From an uncultured Acidiphilium sp. (GTDB taxonomy: Bacteria > Bacillota > Clostridia > Christensenellales > Borkfalkiaceae): 64,000 bases of DNA. Below, piece by piece: positions 7,710-17,185 of this stretch. Under the pieces are notes generated by a model. The model saw only the letters and a program-made list of their open reading frames with translations, was not told the origin of the DNA and made no database searches. The DNA lies in NCBI GenBank assembly GCA_902495325.1, contig CABUWK010000005.1, positions 12,602 to 76,601 on the forward strand, read 5' to 3'. A program made the translations under genes and the position numbers. Numbering within the stretch: the stretch's first letter is position 1; each line of letters opens with the position of its first letter.

Positions 7710-9200
7710 TTATTTTTTGAATACGTAAGCGTAATCTTTTTTCAGGATATGCTTTCTGTAAGGATACAGAAGAATGAGCACGGCGAACAGCCATGCGCCG
7801 GGATCGCCGAAGCACAGCGCGACAAACGCGGCATGGCTTGCCGTCGCATTGACGGCGCCACCGTTGATCAGCGAAGGCAGAAACGCGCAGATCACCACGC
7901 GGGCAACCAACTCTCCCCCGCCGGCGGCAAGCGTCCATACCGACTTACCGATGCCCTGCACGCCGTTTCTTAAAACAAACAGAGTTCCGAGAATGAAGAA
8001 GAGGGGCAGATCCACATACAGGAAGGCGTTACCGTATCGCAGAGATTCGGAAGAAATCTTGTCCGCGCTCAAAAAGATCCGCTGATAAACGCCGCCGATC
8101 GTAAGCAGAAGCCCGAGCCCGGCAAACGCGACGTATAAAAAGAGCATGATCACGAGAGATTGATTCGTTCCCCGTTTCACCCGTTCCGTATCGCCGGCGC
8201 CGAGGTTCTGCGCGTTGTAACTGACGATCGCCGTGCCGAGGGCGGACATGGGGCACATCATGAAGTTGATCAGTTTGTTTGCCGCACCCATTCCGTTCTG
8301 CGCGGGGTTGCCCGCCACGAACGCCCCGCCGGGCATAATATCGAACTTCACCGTTTCGGCAAGCATGACGATCAGCCCGACCGAAAGAACGGAGAACTGC
8401 AAACCGAGCGGCAACCCCTGTCTGAGGTGCGCCGCAATATCCTTTCCCCCGATCTTAAAGTCCGCCTTCCCGAGGCGAAGGTCTTTATATTTTATAAAGA
8501 TATAGCAAAAGCTCGCGACGGTGCAGAGCGCCTGCGTTAAAACGGTTGCTCCGGCGGCGCCCGCCACGCCCCAGTGAAATCCTTTGATAAAGAGGACGTC
8601 GAGCCCGATATTCATCACGGTGGAGATCAGAAGGAAGAGAAGGGGGGTAAACGAATCGCCGATGCTCCTTAAAATGCTTGTGGCAAAATTGAAGAAAAGC
8701 TGCGCCGCTATGCCCGCATAGATCACGAAGCAATAGGTATAGGCGGCACGGTACACCTGCGGGTTCTGCGGCGTAACGTTGACCCACGCGAGCATCGGGG
8801 AAATACAGCTCATCGCGATCGCCGTCAGAAGAACGGTGATCGCCAGGCAAAGAACGATCTGCGTGGCAAACGACCGGCGCATTCCGTTTTTATCGCCCGC
8901 GCCGATCTTGTTGGACATGATCACGCAAAACCCCGCCGTACACCCGAACGCGAACTGCATGAAAATGAAAACGAGCGGAGAGGTGTCGTTCACCCCCGCG
9001 ACTTCGTCGGCAGAAAGGTTCTGTCCGCAGATCGCCGCGTCGGAAAGAATATACAGTTGCTGAAGAACATAAGACACGATGATCGGAACGGTGAACTTTA
9101 AAATAACTTTCCATACCGTGCCCTTCGTGAGATCGATCGGGATGAAAAAGTTCTTAAAGGCTCTGCCCGCTCCCGCAAAGAAAGAATTGCCGCCTGCCAT
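7710..9200 (-). CDS. MATE family multidrug/toxin efflux transporter
   Basis: 496 residues with about twelve transmembrane helices in two similar halves, the normal MATE length. The N-terminus has a short cytoplasmic lead-in with IDLTKGTVWKVILKFTVPII, typical of the clostridial NorM/DinF-like subgroup, followed by LSDAAICGQNLSADEVAG, the conserved first-half loop. Members export cationic drugs or metabolites using Na+ or H+ gradients. The ATG has an AGAGG Shine-Dalgarno. The small gene 7398-7664 follows on the same strand. Substrate cannot be predicted. Confidence 0.88.
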   Translation of the reverse strand: MAGGNSFFAGAGRAFKNFFIPIDLTKGTVWKVILKFTVPIIVSYVLQQLYILSDAAICGQNLSADEVAGVNDTSPLVFIFMQFAFGCTAGFCVIMSNKIGAGDKNGMRRSFATQIVLCLAITVLLTAIAMSCISPMLAWVNVTPQNPQVYRAAYTYCFVIYAGIAAQLFFNFATSILRSIGDSFTPLLFLLISTVMNIGLDVLFIKGFHWGVAGAAGATVLTQALCTVASFCYIFIKYKDLRLGKADFKIGGKDIAAHLRQGLPLGLQFSVLSVGLIVMLAETVKFDIMPGGAFVAGNPAQNGMGAANKLINFMMCPMSALGTAIVSYNAQNLGAGDTERVKRGTNQSLVIMLFLYVAFAGLGLLLTIGGVYQRIFLSADKISSESLRYGNAFLYVDLPLFFILGTLFVLRNGVQGIGKSVWTLAAGGGELVARVVICAFLPSLINGGAVNATASHAAFVALCFGDPGAWLFAVLILLYPYRKHILKKDYAYVFKK

Positions 9201-9510
9201 AAAAAACCTCTGTCCGGAAGCCTTCCGTTCCCGGAGTAAAAAGGGGATAAACGATCTTCTTCGTCTATCCCCGTATCGACAAAATTATATTCTTTCTCCC
9301 GTTTACTGTCAAGCGGAATTACGGGGTAAAATAAATTTCTCTGTCGCTTTTTCGTCCGGCGCCGGTCGTGTTTTCCCGGCGGAAAACGCCTGCAAAGCGG
9401 AAAACCCCGTTTCCCCGAAAGCAAAAAAGGAAGTTCTCCGCCGGAAATCCGTCTCTACCGCAAAGAGAAACCTTCTCTACCGCGATTTCCGGCAATCCGA
9501 AAAAACAAGT

Positions 9511-9530
9511 CTATAAGTCGATTAACAAAC
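9511..9530 (+). repeat. dispersed intergenic motif (CTATAAGTCGATTAACAAAC)
   Basis: Full 20-base copy; differs by one base from the reverse complement at 50872-50891. Confidence 0.65.
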
Positions 9531-9538
9531 TCTACACC

Positions 9539-9590
9539 CCACTCTCCCGACAGTAGAGTGGCTCTCTACCGCCGGGAGAGTGGCTTTTTT
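9539..9590 (+). terminator. nested stem-loop with T run
   Basis: CCACTCTCCC (9539-9548) pairs with GGGAGAGTGG (9574-9583), enclosing an inner GTAGAG/CTCTAC hairpin, followed by CTTTTTT. Confidence 0.65.
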
Positions 9591-9622
9591 GAAATCGTAG
9601 AGAGAAAAACGGTAGTTTTCGC

Positions 9623-9651
9623 GTGACTTTTCCGGCACGTTGGATTATAAT
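9623..9651 (+). promoter_or_regulatory. promoter of the acyltransferase/GT8 operon
   Basis: GTGACT (9623-9628), 17-base spacer, TATAAT (9646-9651), about 60 bases before the GTG start at 9715. Confidence 0.65.
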
Positions 9652-9714
9652 AAAGACAGTGACAGATCCGGACGCAACGCCGGACAGAAAAACTGCAAAA
9701 GGAGAAGGAAACGC

Positions 9715-10542
9715 GTGTCGGAAAAGCAACGGCGGGTGATCTATTATCGCGACGAGCTCGGCGACGAGTTTTCTTCCGCGAAGATCGACGCAAAAAAAAT
9801 AGACGAAAACTACCGCTACGTGCGCGAAGATTTCTTTCACCGCGCCCTCGCCTTTTTCTCCTACCGCATCGTGGCGATGCCGCTCTCGGAATTGTGCCTG
9901 GTTCTTTCCGGTCACAGGATCGTAAACCGCAGAGTTTTAAAAAAAGCGAAAGGGAATTATTTCCTTTACGCCAACCACACGAACGCCGCGGCGGACCCCT
10001 TTATCCCGACGATGGTCGCTTTCCCCAAAAAAGTTTACGTGATCGTTCACCCGGCAAACGTTTCGATGCCGGTGCTCGGCAGGATCACGCCTTATCTCGG
10101 AGCGTTGCCTTTACCGGACACGCTGAAAGCAACGGAAAACTTTTTGTCCGCGCTCGATCTCCGCGTGAAACAGAACCATGCGATCTGCATTTATCCGGAA
10201 GCGCACATCTGGCCCTATTACACGGGGATCCGGAATTTTAAAGACACTTCTTTCCGCTATCCCGTACAGTACGGTTCGCCGGTATTCGCCTTCACGAACA
10301 CCTATCACAAACGGAAGTTTTTCAAAAAGCCGAAGATCGTAACCTATGTGGACGGACCTTTTTATCCGGATAAAACCCTTCCCGCAAAAGAGGCGAAACG
10401 AAAGCTGCGGGACGAAGTGTACGCCGCAATGGTCGCACGCAGCAAACTTTCGGATACCGACTACATCGTTTATCTTCCCGAAACGGAAAAAGAAGGGCGA
10501 AAAACCGGGGAAGCAACAACCGACAGGAAAACAGAACTATGA
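9715..10542 (+). CDS. PlsC-like lysophospholipid acyltransferase
   Basis: 275 residues from the GTG at 9715, chosen because AGGAGAAGG lies just upstream; the frame is open back to 9640. NHTNAAADP is a variant of the acyltransferase H(X)4-5D motif and YPEAHIW takes the place of PEGTR. Only one weak hydrophobic patch, so membrane association is peripheral. The stop overlaps the next ATG by four bases (ATGA). It is the first gene of a three-gene operon with two GT8 enzymes, which suggests work on a glycolipid rather than general phospholipid synthesis; that is inference. The same catalytic domain recurs as the C-terminal half of the third gene. Confidence 0.8.
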   Translation: MSEKQRRVIYYRDELGDEFSSAKIDAKKIDENYRYVREDFFHRALAFFSYRIVAMPLSELCLVLSGHRIVNRRVLKKAKGNYFLYANHTNAAADPFIPTMVAFPKKVYVIVHPANVSMPVLGRITPYLGALPLPDTLKATENFLSALDLRVKQNHAICIYPEAHIWPYYTGIRNFKDTSFRYPVQYGSPVFAFTNTYHKRKFFKKPKIVTYVDGPFYPDKTLPAKEAKRKLRDEVYAAMVARSKLSDTDYIVYLPETEKEGRKTGEATTDRKTEL

Positions 10543-11408
10543 GATATCTTTTATTTTCGGGAAACTCCAAAGTATTCGACGGCGCGCTGACCTGCCTGTT
10601 ATCCGTTCTCATGCGGACAAAGACAAAAGAGCCGGTCGGCGTATTTCTTCTCACGATGGACGTTTCTCGCATCAAACCCGATTACACGCCGATCTCGGAC
10701 GACGAAACGGAGTTTCTGCAATCGGTCGCAAGAAAATACAACGAAGAAAACTTCGTGAAAAAGATCGACGTGACCGACCTTTACGAAAAGGAGTTCGGCG
10801 GATGTCCGAACGAAGGAGCTTACTGCTCTCCCTACACCCTCCTTCGCCTGTTCGCCGACAAATTGGCGGAGATCCCGGATAAAATTCTTTACCTCGACGT
10901 GGACATTCTCTTCCAGCACGACTTTACCACCCTTTACGACATCGACGTATCGGACGCGGAATACGCCGCGGCGAGAGATCATTACGGCAAATACCTCATC
11001 AATCCGCATTACATCAACGCGGGCGTGCTTCTCTTCAATATGAAAAAGTGCCGCGAAACGGGGCTTTTCGAAAAAGCGCGCGAACTGATCCGGACAAAAA
11101 AACTCGTATTCGCCGATCAGAGCGCGATCATCCGCAGCACCACAAAAAAAATACTGCTGCCGCAAAAATTCAACGATCAGAAATTTCTTCACAAACACAC
11201 GGTCGTCAGGCATTTCAGCAAACGATTGTTCTGGCTTCCCTATCCCCACACGGCAAACATCAAACAGTGGCAGGTGGATAAAGTTCACTCCGTTTTCCGC
11301 TATCACGCTTTCGACGACATCTTAAACGAATACCTCTCCTTAAAAAAGGAATATTCGGAAAAGAAAGCAGCGGAAAAAACGCATAATTACGCAATAAACG
11401 CCTTATAG
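10539..11408 (+). CDS. family 8 glycosyltransferase
   Basis: 289 residues, GT8 fold. LYLDVDILFQHDF carries the DXD metal/nucleotide-sugar motif (DVD) near residue 110, INAGVLLFNM is the second family motif, and the HTVVRHFSKRLFW segment fits the C-terminal His/Lys region. GT8 enzymes are retaining transferases using UDP-sugars (for example glucose or galactose) in lipopolysaccharide or glycolipid assembly. No signal peptide. It overlaps the upstream acyltransferase by four bases and precedes the GT8-PlsC fusion by 50 bases. Acceptor unknown. Confidence 0.82.
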   Translation: MRYLLFSGNSKVFDGALTCLLSVLMRTKTKEPVGVFLLTMDVSRIKPDYTPISDDETEFLQSVARKYNEENFVKKIDVTDLYEKEFGGCPNEGAYCSPYTLLRLFADKLAEIPDKILYLDVDILFQHDFTTLYDIDVSDAEYAAARDHYGKYLINPHYINAGVLLFNMKKCRETGLFEKARELIRTKKLVFADQSAIIRSTTKKILLPQKFNDQKFLHKHTVVRHFSKRLFWLPYPHTANIKQWQVDKVHSVFRYHAFDDILNEYLSLKKEYSEKKAAEKTHNYAINAL

Positions 11409-11458
11409 CGGGGAAATGCCCCGAAAGCGAAAAAAAAATAGAAAGAAAGGAAAAAACA

Positions 11459-13210
11459 ATGACCGATAAAAAAATCGTACCGATATTTTATGCCTGTGAC
11501 GACGCTTTCGTGAAATTCACGATCATCTCCATTCGTTCCATGCTCGAGAACGCGTCGCCCGACCGCTTTTACCGTTTTCACATCCTGATCACCGACGTTT
11601 CCGAACGTTCCCGCCGCGTGGCAAAAGAACTCGAACGGGAAAACGCCGAAATTATTTTCGAGGACGTGACAAGTTATCTGACGGCGATCGAAAAGAAACT
11701 GCCCCTGCGCGATTACTATTCGAAAACCACCTATTACCGCCTGTTCATCGCGGACATGTTCCCCCAATACGACAAGGCGATTTATATCGACAGCGACACC
11801 GTCGTTCTCGGCGATATTTCCGAATTGTACGACACCGACCTGAAAGACAACTACGTAGGCGCGGTGACGGAACGGGTCATGACCGACGTTGACGTGTACG
11901 GCAGATACGTGGAACAGGTTCTCGGCATCGACCGCTACGCTTACTTCAACGCGGGGCTTCTTCTTCTCAACTGCAAACAGTTCCGCAACAACGATCTGCT
12001 TAAAAAATTCGGCGATCTTCTTTCCGTTTACAACTTTGCCGTCACGCAGGACGAAGACTACCTTAACCTGATGTGCAAGGACAGGGTTTTACACCTTGAC
12101 AGAAAGTGGAACACGGAAATTCTCCCGCAGTTCGAAATCGACCCAACGAAAGTTGCGATCTTCCACTATATCATGGTTTCCAAACCCTGGCATTATCCCG
12201 ACTGCCGTTTTGCGGAATATTTCTGGAAATACGCCGAAAAAACGGAGTTTTACGACGAACTGCGCGAAGCATCCCTTTCTTATTCGGACGAAGAGAAACA
12301 GAGGGATATCGATTGCGGCAACAATTTAGCCCTTCTCGCCGAACGCGAGATCGCCCGCGAAGACAATTACCTGAAAACCCTTCGCAAAAAGCAGGCGCAG
12401 GACAGGGTCGCCGTGATCGAGAAAATCGGCGAGCTGGAAGCGGAAGGAAAATTCGATATCGACGCTGAAGACGATCCGCCGACGCTCCCTTTGGAAGAAG
12501 ACGTGGATTACGCTAAAAAAAAACTCATCAGCAGGATGAAAGCCGCGGCTGCCTTCAAAGCGGCGCGCGTGTTTGTAAATAACCTGATCGACAACAAACA
12601 ACTGATCATGAAAGACATCGTCGGGCTGGAAAATCTGACCTCTCTCGAAGGGGGTGCGATCATCACCTGCAACCACTTCAATGCGTTCGACAGTTTTGCC
12701 ATGCAGCTCGTTTACGATCATGCCGACACGAAAAAACACAAATTCTTCCGCGTGGTGAGAGAGGGAAACTACACGAACTTCCCCGGATTTTACGGGTTTT
12801 TAATGAGAAACTGCAACACCCTTCCCCTTTCTTCCGGCTTTAAAAACATGCAGAAGTTCATGAGTTCCGTTTCGGAAATTTTAAAAGACGGGCATTTCAT
12901 TCTCGTTTATCCCGAGCAGAGCATGTGGTGGAATTACCGTAAACCGAAGCCGCTTAAAAAAGGAGCGTTCTCCATGGCGGCGAAAAACAACGTGCCCGTT
13001 CTTCCCTGCTTTATCACGATGCAGGACAGCGACGTGCTCGGCGAAGACGGGTTTTACGTGCAGGAATACACCGTGCATATCGGCAAACCGATCTATCCGG
13101 ACCCCGATTCCGCCGTGGGCGAAAATGCCGAACGGATGAAGGACGAAAACTACCTGCTCTGGAAAAATATTTACGAAAACAACTACGGAATCCCCCTCGT
13201 TTACGCCTGA
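11459..13210 (+). CDS. bifunctional GT8 glycosyltransferase - PlsC-like acyltransferase fusion
   Basis: 583 residues in two catalytic domains. Residues 1-270 are a GT8 domain: AIYIDSDTVVLGDI supplies the DXD (DSD) and FNAGLLLLNC the second motif; HYIMVSKPWHY fits its C-terminal His motif. A charged linker, partly helical, spans about 280-370. Residues about 380-583 are a PlsC-like domain: NHFNAFD is the H(X)4D motif and VYPEQSMWW replaces PEGTR. The two upstream genes are separate versions of exactly these two activities. I infer sequential sugar transfer and acylation of a membrane glycolipid. AAAGGAAAAAACA precedes the ATG. Both DXD and HX4D residues are intact, so both halves may be active. 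Confidence 0.85.
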   Translation: MTDKKIVPIFYACDDAFVKFTIISIRSMLENASPDRFYRFHILITDVSERSRRVAKELERENAEIIFEDVTSYLTAIEKKLPLRDYYSKTTYYRLFIADMFPQYDKAIYIDSDTVVLGDISELYDTDLKDNYVGAVTERVMTDVDVYGRYVEQVLGIDRYAYFNAGLLLLNCKQFRNNDLLKKFGDLLSVYNFAVTQDEDYLNLMCKDRVLHLDRKWNTEILPQFEIDPTKVAIFHYIMVSKPWHYPDCRFAEYFWKYAEKTEFYDELREASLSYSDEEKQRDIDCGNNLALLAEREIAREDNYLKTLRKKQAQDRVAVIEKIGELEAEGKFDIDAEDDPPTLPLEEDVDYAKKKLISRMKAAAAFKAARVFVNNLIDNKQLIMKDIVGLENLTSLEGGAIITCNHFNAFDSFAMQLVYDHADTKKHKFFRVVREGNYTNFPGFYGFLMRNCNTLPLSSGFKNMQKFMSSVSEILKDGHFILVYPEQSMWWNYRKPKPLKKGAFSMAAKNNVPVLPCFITMQDSDVLGEDGFYVQEYTVHIGKPIYPDPDSAVGENAERMKDENYLLWKNIYENNYGIPLVYA

Positions 13211-13384
13211 TCGGGCGATTTCGGAACCGTAATCGAACCGTCAAAACGCCATTCCCGGCACCTTAAGCCCGCCCATGTCATGGCTCTTAAGGTTAATTTT
13301 CTACAACTATAATAAAACCATATAACGCAAATTTCATTCTCGTCATCCCGACCCCGCATTGCCATAGAACCTATAAAAACAAAC
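13211..13384. repeat. intergenic region with a decayed copy of the GTCATCCTGA repeat
   Basis: No gene. Around 13340-13370 the sequence TCTCGTCATCCCGACCCCGC resembles the apical part of the hairpin repeats at 36747-36817 and 36869-36941, but the flanking inverted repeat is not preserved. Confidence 0.45.
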
Positions 13385-13424
13385 AAAACCGCAGGCAATT
13401 CCGAAAGGAACCCTGCGGTTTTTC
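13385..13424. terminator. intrinsic terminator between convergent operons
   Basis: AAAACCGCAGG pairs with CCTGCGGTTTTT around a 16-base loop; usable on both strands between the GT8-PlsC gene and mrp. Confidence 0.85.
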
Positions 13425-13497
13425 AACCATTTTAAGTTTCAGTCATAACGGAACGCCGGAAAGTATCTGTCTCCCGGTATTTCCCGCCGACAGACGA

Positions 13498-14319
13498 TCA
13501 CACCGAACGGAGAACGACTTCCGTCGCGTCGGAAAGAAGCCCGTCTTCCGCCTCTTCGATCCTCCCTTCGTCCACAAGTTTTGCGACTTTCGGATCGATC
13601 GGAAGACTGCCGAGAACGGGCAGAGAATATTTTTCGGCAACGGTTTTCGTTTTGCTTTCTCCGTAGGGGAAGAATTTCTCGCCGCAGCACGGGCAGGTGA
13701 CGTAACTCATGTTTTCCACAAGCCCGATGATCTTCACGTTCATCATTTCCGCCATGCGGACCGCTTTTTCCACGATCATCGCGACGGCGTCCTGCGGGGT
13801 GGTCACAACAACGATCCCGTCGATCGGCAAAGACTGGAACACCGTGAGCGGAACGTCTCCCGTTCCGGGGGGCATATCGACATACATAAAGTCTACGTCT
13901 TCCCACAAAACGTCGGTGTAGAATTGCTTCACGGCACCGCTGATCACGGGTCCGCGCCAGACGACGGGCGCCCCCTCTTCTCCGAGAAGAAGGTTCATGG
14001 ACATCACTTTGATCCCCTGCGCCGTCGTTACGGGATAAATGGAAGTTCCGTCTTCCGTGCCGTAAGCGGGTTCGTGCAAGCCGAACGCTTTCGGAACGGA
14101 AGGCCCCGTGATATCGGCGTCAAGAACAGCCGTTTTGAAACCTTTTCTCAACGTGTTTACGGCAAGAAGTTCGGTCACGAGGGATTTTCCCACGCCGCCT
14201 TTGCCGCTGACGACCGCGATCATTTTACCGATCTTCGTGGAATCTTTCGGCTTTGCGAGAAAATCTTTCTTTTCGCAAGTCGATCCGCACGAAGAACAAT
14301 CGTGGTTACATTCGCTCAT
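13498..14319 (-). CDS. mrp: Mrp/NBP35-family Fe-S cluster carrier ATPase
   Basis: 273 residues. The N-terminus has four cysteines (CNHDCSSCGSTC) like eukaryotic NBP35 and some bacterial Mrp proteins. GKGGVGKS near residue 38 is the deviant Walker A of the MinD/ParA class; DADITGPSVP and the PPGTGD motif are Mrp signatures; CPCC near residue 205 is the CXXC that bridges the Fe-S cluster in the dimer. It loads Fe-S clusters onto apo-proteins. Shine-Dalgarno GGAGGT precedes the ATG. It stands next to recF but has no evident functional tie to it. Confidence 0.88.
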   Translation of the reverse strand: MSECNHDCSSCGSTCEKKDFLAKPKDSTKIGKMIAVVSGKGGVGKSLVTELLAVNTLRKGFKTAVLDADITGPSVPKAFGLHEPAYGTEDGTSIYPVTTAQGIKVMSMNLLLGEEGAPVVWRGPVISGAVKQFYTDVLWEDVDFMYVDMPPGTGDVPLTVFQSLPIDGIVVVTTPQDAVAMIVEKAVRMAEMMNVKIIGLVENMSYVTCPCCGEKFFPYGESKTKTVAEKYSLPVLGSLPIDPKVAKLVDEGRIEEAEDGLLSDATEVVLRSV

Positions 14320-14358
14320 TTCGCTACCTCCGTATAATAACAGTATCTGTAATAATTA

Positions 14359-14377
14359 CCGATTTATCAACTTATAG
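14359..14377 (-). repeat. dispersed motif variant at the recF stop codon
   Basis: On the minus strand CTATAAGTTGATAAATCGG overlaps the recF stop (the TAA of CTATAAG is the stop). Confidence 0.4.
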
Positions 14378-15478
14378 ACTAATTTCTGTTTTATTTTTAA
14401 TTTTTCCCTCGTCTACCTCGATCACGTTCGCGGAAGCATAGTCCGGCACGTCTTCCTTTTCGGTCACGGTGACGATCGTCTGCATTTTTTTAACGGCGGA
14501 TTTCAGCCGCCTTTTGCGGGAAGAATCGAGTTCGCTCATCGCGTCGTCTAAAATCAGCACGGGATATTCTCCGAACCGTTCGCGGAAGATCTCCGTTTCG
14601 GCAAGTTTCAAAGACAGCGCCGCCGTGCGCTGCTGCCCCTGAGAACCGTAAGTTCTCACATCCGTCCCGTTCACCTTGATTTTCAGATCGTCCCTGTGCG
14701 GACCGACCGTCGTATAGCCGAGTTCGATATCCTTTTCCGTTTTTTCCCTCAACGCATCCGTCAGTTGTACACAGATTTCCTCTTCCGTCCCTTCGAACTT
14801 ATAATCCCCCGTCACGTCGAGCGTTTCTTTTCCGCCTGTGATCTCGCCGTGCGCTTCCCCAGCAAAGGGAGAAAGCATTTTTACGTAATCGTTTCTTTCG
14901 GAAACGATCTTCGCACCCGCAGAGGCGAGCTGAACGTCCCACACGGGCAGAGTATCGCGGATGAGAGAAAGATTTTCGTTTTTCAGAAGGTTGTTTCTCT
15001 GCGCGAGGATCTTTTTGTATTTCTGCAAGGCGTAAAAATAACTTCTCGAAAGCTGGGAAAGAGAAATATCGAGAAAACGCCTGCGATCTTCCGGGCTTTC
15101 CTGCACGAGACGAAGTTCTCCGGGATTGAAGAACACGGAATTTACGTTGCCGAGCAGTTCGCCGATCTTCGCGACGGGCACGCCGTTCACGGAAACTTCC
15201 TTGTTTTTATCTGCGTAAAACTTGATTTCCGCCGTCACGGAACCGAAACGGGTCTCCGCTCTGCAGGAAATTTTTGCCGATTTTTCGCCGTAACGGATCA
15301 CCTGCTTGTCCCTCGTGGCGCGCGGAGAATAGCCCGTGCAGAGATAAAAAATCGCTTCCGCGGAATTGGTTTTTCCCTGCGCGTTGCCGCCGCAGACGAT
15401 ATTCATTCCTTCTTCGTAACGGAACGTTTCCTCTCTGTAATTGCGGAAATCGGTCAGTTGCAACTGCGAAACGATCAT
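14372..15478 (-). CDS. recF: DNA replication and repair protein RecF
   Basis: 368 residues, standard length. It begins with the family-typical LQLTDFRNY, carries Walker A GGNAQGKTN near residue 32, the signature YGSQGQQRTAALSLKLAE near residue 270, and Walker B LILDDAMSELD near 310. RecF binds ssDNA-dsDNA junctions and helps RecOR load RecA at gaps. Shine-Dalgarno AAGGAG precedes the ATG. Unusually, it is divergent from dnaA and sits upstream of it, rather than following dnaN in the same direction as in many Bacillota. Confidence 0.95.
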   Translation of the reverse strand: MIVSQLQLTDFRNYREETFRYEEGMNIVCGGNAQGKTNSAEAIFYLCTGYSPRATRDKQVIRYGEKSAKISCRAETRFGSVTAEIKFYADKNKEVSVNGVPVAKIGELLGNVNSVFFNPGELRLVQESPEDRRRFLDISLSQLSRSYFYALQKYKKILAQRNNLLKNENLSLIRDTLPVWDVQLASAGAKIVSERNDYVKMLSPFAGEAHGEITGGKETLDVTGDYKFEGTEEEICVQLTDALREKTEKDIELGYTTVGPHRDDLKIKVNGTDVRTYGSQGQQRTAALSLKLAETEIFRERFGEYPVLILDDAMSELDSSRKRRLKSAVKKMQTIVTVTEKEDVPDYASANVIEVDEGKIKNKTEISL

Positions 15479-15620
15479 GCTCTATCTCCTTCCGCCGGCG
15501 GGCGCGTGACGAAAAAAAACGAAAGTCCTGGCACACGAGGACGGAATACCGCCCGACGGAAAACTTCCGTCCGACATAAAAAACGGGCGTAAAAAATTCC
15601 GCCGCAAGCCCTCAAACTTA

Positions 15621-15649
15621 TTGATTTTTTTTCGCTTTTAGTATATTAT
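15621..15649 (+). promoter_or_regulatory. dnaA promoter
   Basis: TTGATT (15621-15626), 17-base spacer, TATTAT (15644-15649), with a second possible -10 TATAAT at 15651-15656. No consensus DnaA box is seen in the 210 bases between recF and dnaA. Confidence 0.6.
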
Positions 15650-15694
15650 ATATAATACGGTTCAAATAGTAAAGTATTTTCACAGGTTGTGGTT

Positions 15695-17044
15695 ATGGAA
15701 AGTTATGAAATTTTATGGGATAAAGCGCTGAAAGAGTTACAGTCTACGGTCAGCGCGATCTCTTATTCGACGTATATCGAACAGTTAAAACCGATCGATC
15801 TTATCAACACGAAGCTTATTCTCGCAACGAAAACGGAGATTTTCGCGTCCGAAGTCGCTTCGAGACTTCTCGACAAGATCCGCGCGGCTCTCCGCACCGC
15901 CGACACCGGCATCACGGACATCGAGCTTTGCGTTGGCGACAGCCGCGAAGATTATCTCGCCAAGAAAGGCTACGTGATCCCCCGCCGCGAAGAAGTGGAA
16001 GAGACCCCGATCAACCCCAAATACACGTTCGACACCTTCGTGGTCGGCTCTTCCAACCGCTACCTTTACGCCGCGGCGAAAGCGGTGGCGGACAACCCGG
16101 GCAACAGCTACAACCCCCTGTTTATCTACGGCGGCGCAGGGCTCGGGAAAACGCATATCATGCACGCGATCGCCAATCAGATCCGCAGCAACAATCCCGT
16201 GATGAACGTCGTTTACGCCACGTGCGAAAAGTTCACGAGCGATCTGATCTCCACCATCCGCCAGGGCAAAGCCTATTCTCAGGAAGGAATGGATTTCAAA
16301 AGCCGTTACCGCAACGCGGACGTCCTCATCATCGACGACGTGCAGTTCCTCGCGAAAAAACAATCCACGCAGGAAGAATTTTTCCACACCTTCAACGAAC
16401 TTTACGGACAGAACAAACAGATCGTTCTTTCCGCAGACTGCCACCCGAAGGAGATCGAACTGCTGTCCGACCGTCTCAAAACCCGTTTCGAAGGGGGCTT
16501 GATGGCGCAGGTCCTTCCGCCCGACATCGAAACGAAAATCGCCATTCTGCAAAAAAAAGCGGAAATGCGCAAATACATCCTCTCTCTCGACGTGGCTCTT
16601 TACCTCGCCGAACATTCGGATAACGACGTGCGTTCTCTCGAAGGCATGCTGAACAAAGTTATCTTCGCTTCCATGCTGCACGAGTGCCCTATCACGATCG
16701 ACCTTGCGAAGGAAGCTTTAAAAGAGAGCGTTTCTCCCGAAACGAAAGAGGAAGTCGTCACGACGGACGTCATTATCGACACGGTGTGCTCTTTCTATAA
16801 ATTGCAGAAGTCGGAGCTTCTCGGCAAAAAGAAGAACAAAGAGCTTGTCGAACCCCGCCAGATCTGCGCTTATCTCATGACGGAGCTTTTGTCTATTCCT
16901 CTCGTCACCATCGGACAAGCCCTCGGCGGAAGAGACCATACGACGGTCATTCACGCAAGGGATAAGATCACCGAACTCGTGAACGTGAACACGCGCATCT
17001 CGACGGAAGTGAACGACCTGAAAAACCTGATCTATAAAAAATAA
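15695..17044 (+). CDS. dnaA: chromosomal replication initiator DnaA
   Basis: 449 residues from ATG 15695 (a GTG two codons earlier is possible; the Shine-Dalgarno is weak for both). Domain I occupies about 1-80; domain III has Walker A GGAGLGKT near residue 147 and Walker B VLIIDDVQFL near 210; domain IV ends with the DnaA-box-reading signature GGRDHTTVIHA near 425. It forms the ATP-DnaA filament that opens oriC. Its usual binding sites are not upstream here but 6.4 and 12 kb away at 22.1 and 27.5 kb. Followed by a hairpin at 17079-17108 and then mnmG. Confidence 0.97.
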   Translation: MESYEILWDKALKELQSTVSAISYSTYIEQLKPIDLINTKLILATKTEIFASEVASRLLDKIRAALRTADTGITDIELCVGDSREDYLAKKGYVIPRREEVEETPINPKYTFDTFVVGSSNRYLYAAAKAVADNPGNSYNPLFIYGGAGLGKTHIMHAIANQIRSNNPVMNVVYATCEKFTSDLISTIRQGKAYSQEGMDFKSRYRNADVLIIDDVQFLAKKQSTQEEFFHTFNELYGQNKQIVLSADCHPKEIELLSDRLKTRFEGGLMAQVLPPDIETKIAILQKKAEMRKYILSLDVALYLAEHSDNDVRSLEGMLNKVIFASMLHECPITIDLAKEALKESVSPETKEEVVTTDVIIDTVCSFYKLQKSELLGKKKNKELVEPRQICAYLMTELLSIPLVTIGQALGGRDHTTVIHARDKITELVNVNTRISTEVNDLKNLIYKK

Positions 17045-17078
17045 CCGCACCCCCTTCGAAAAGGGGATGCCGACAAAA

Positions 17079-17108
17079 GAGATCCGAGCCGCCCCGGTTC
17101 GGATCTCT
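17079..17108 (+). terminator. hairpin after dnaA
   Basis: AGAGATCCGA pairs with TCGGATCTCT around a GC-rich loop; no strong T run, so it may only weaken read-through or mark the mRNA 3' end. Confidence 0.5.
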
Positions 17109-17185
17109 CGATTTCAGCCGGAAGATCCGGATTTCGTTCAGATTTGGCGAAACCCAGGATCTCTCCCGGTCATCCGGAAAAAATT

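Larger units (their letters stand above)
9201..9622. other. divergent intergenic region with nested hairpins
   Basis: No supported gene. It holds an inverted pair GCCGGAAATC / GATTTCCGGC near 9440-9492, a dispersed motif copy at 9511-9530 and a nested hairpin terminator at 9539-9590. It separates the MATE gene (minus) from the glycolipid operon (plus). Confidence 0.6.

Noticed and set aside
15479..15694. oriC directly upstream of dnaA
   Set aside because: No DnaA-box matches in this spacer; clear boxes lie at 22.1 and 27.6 kb.
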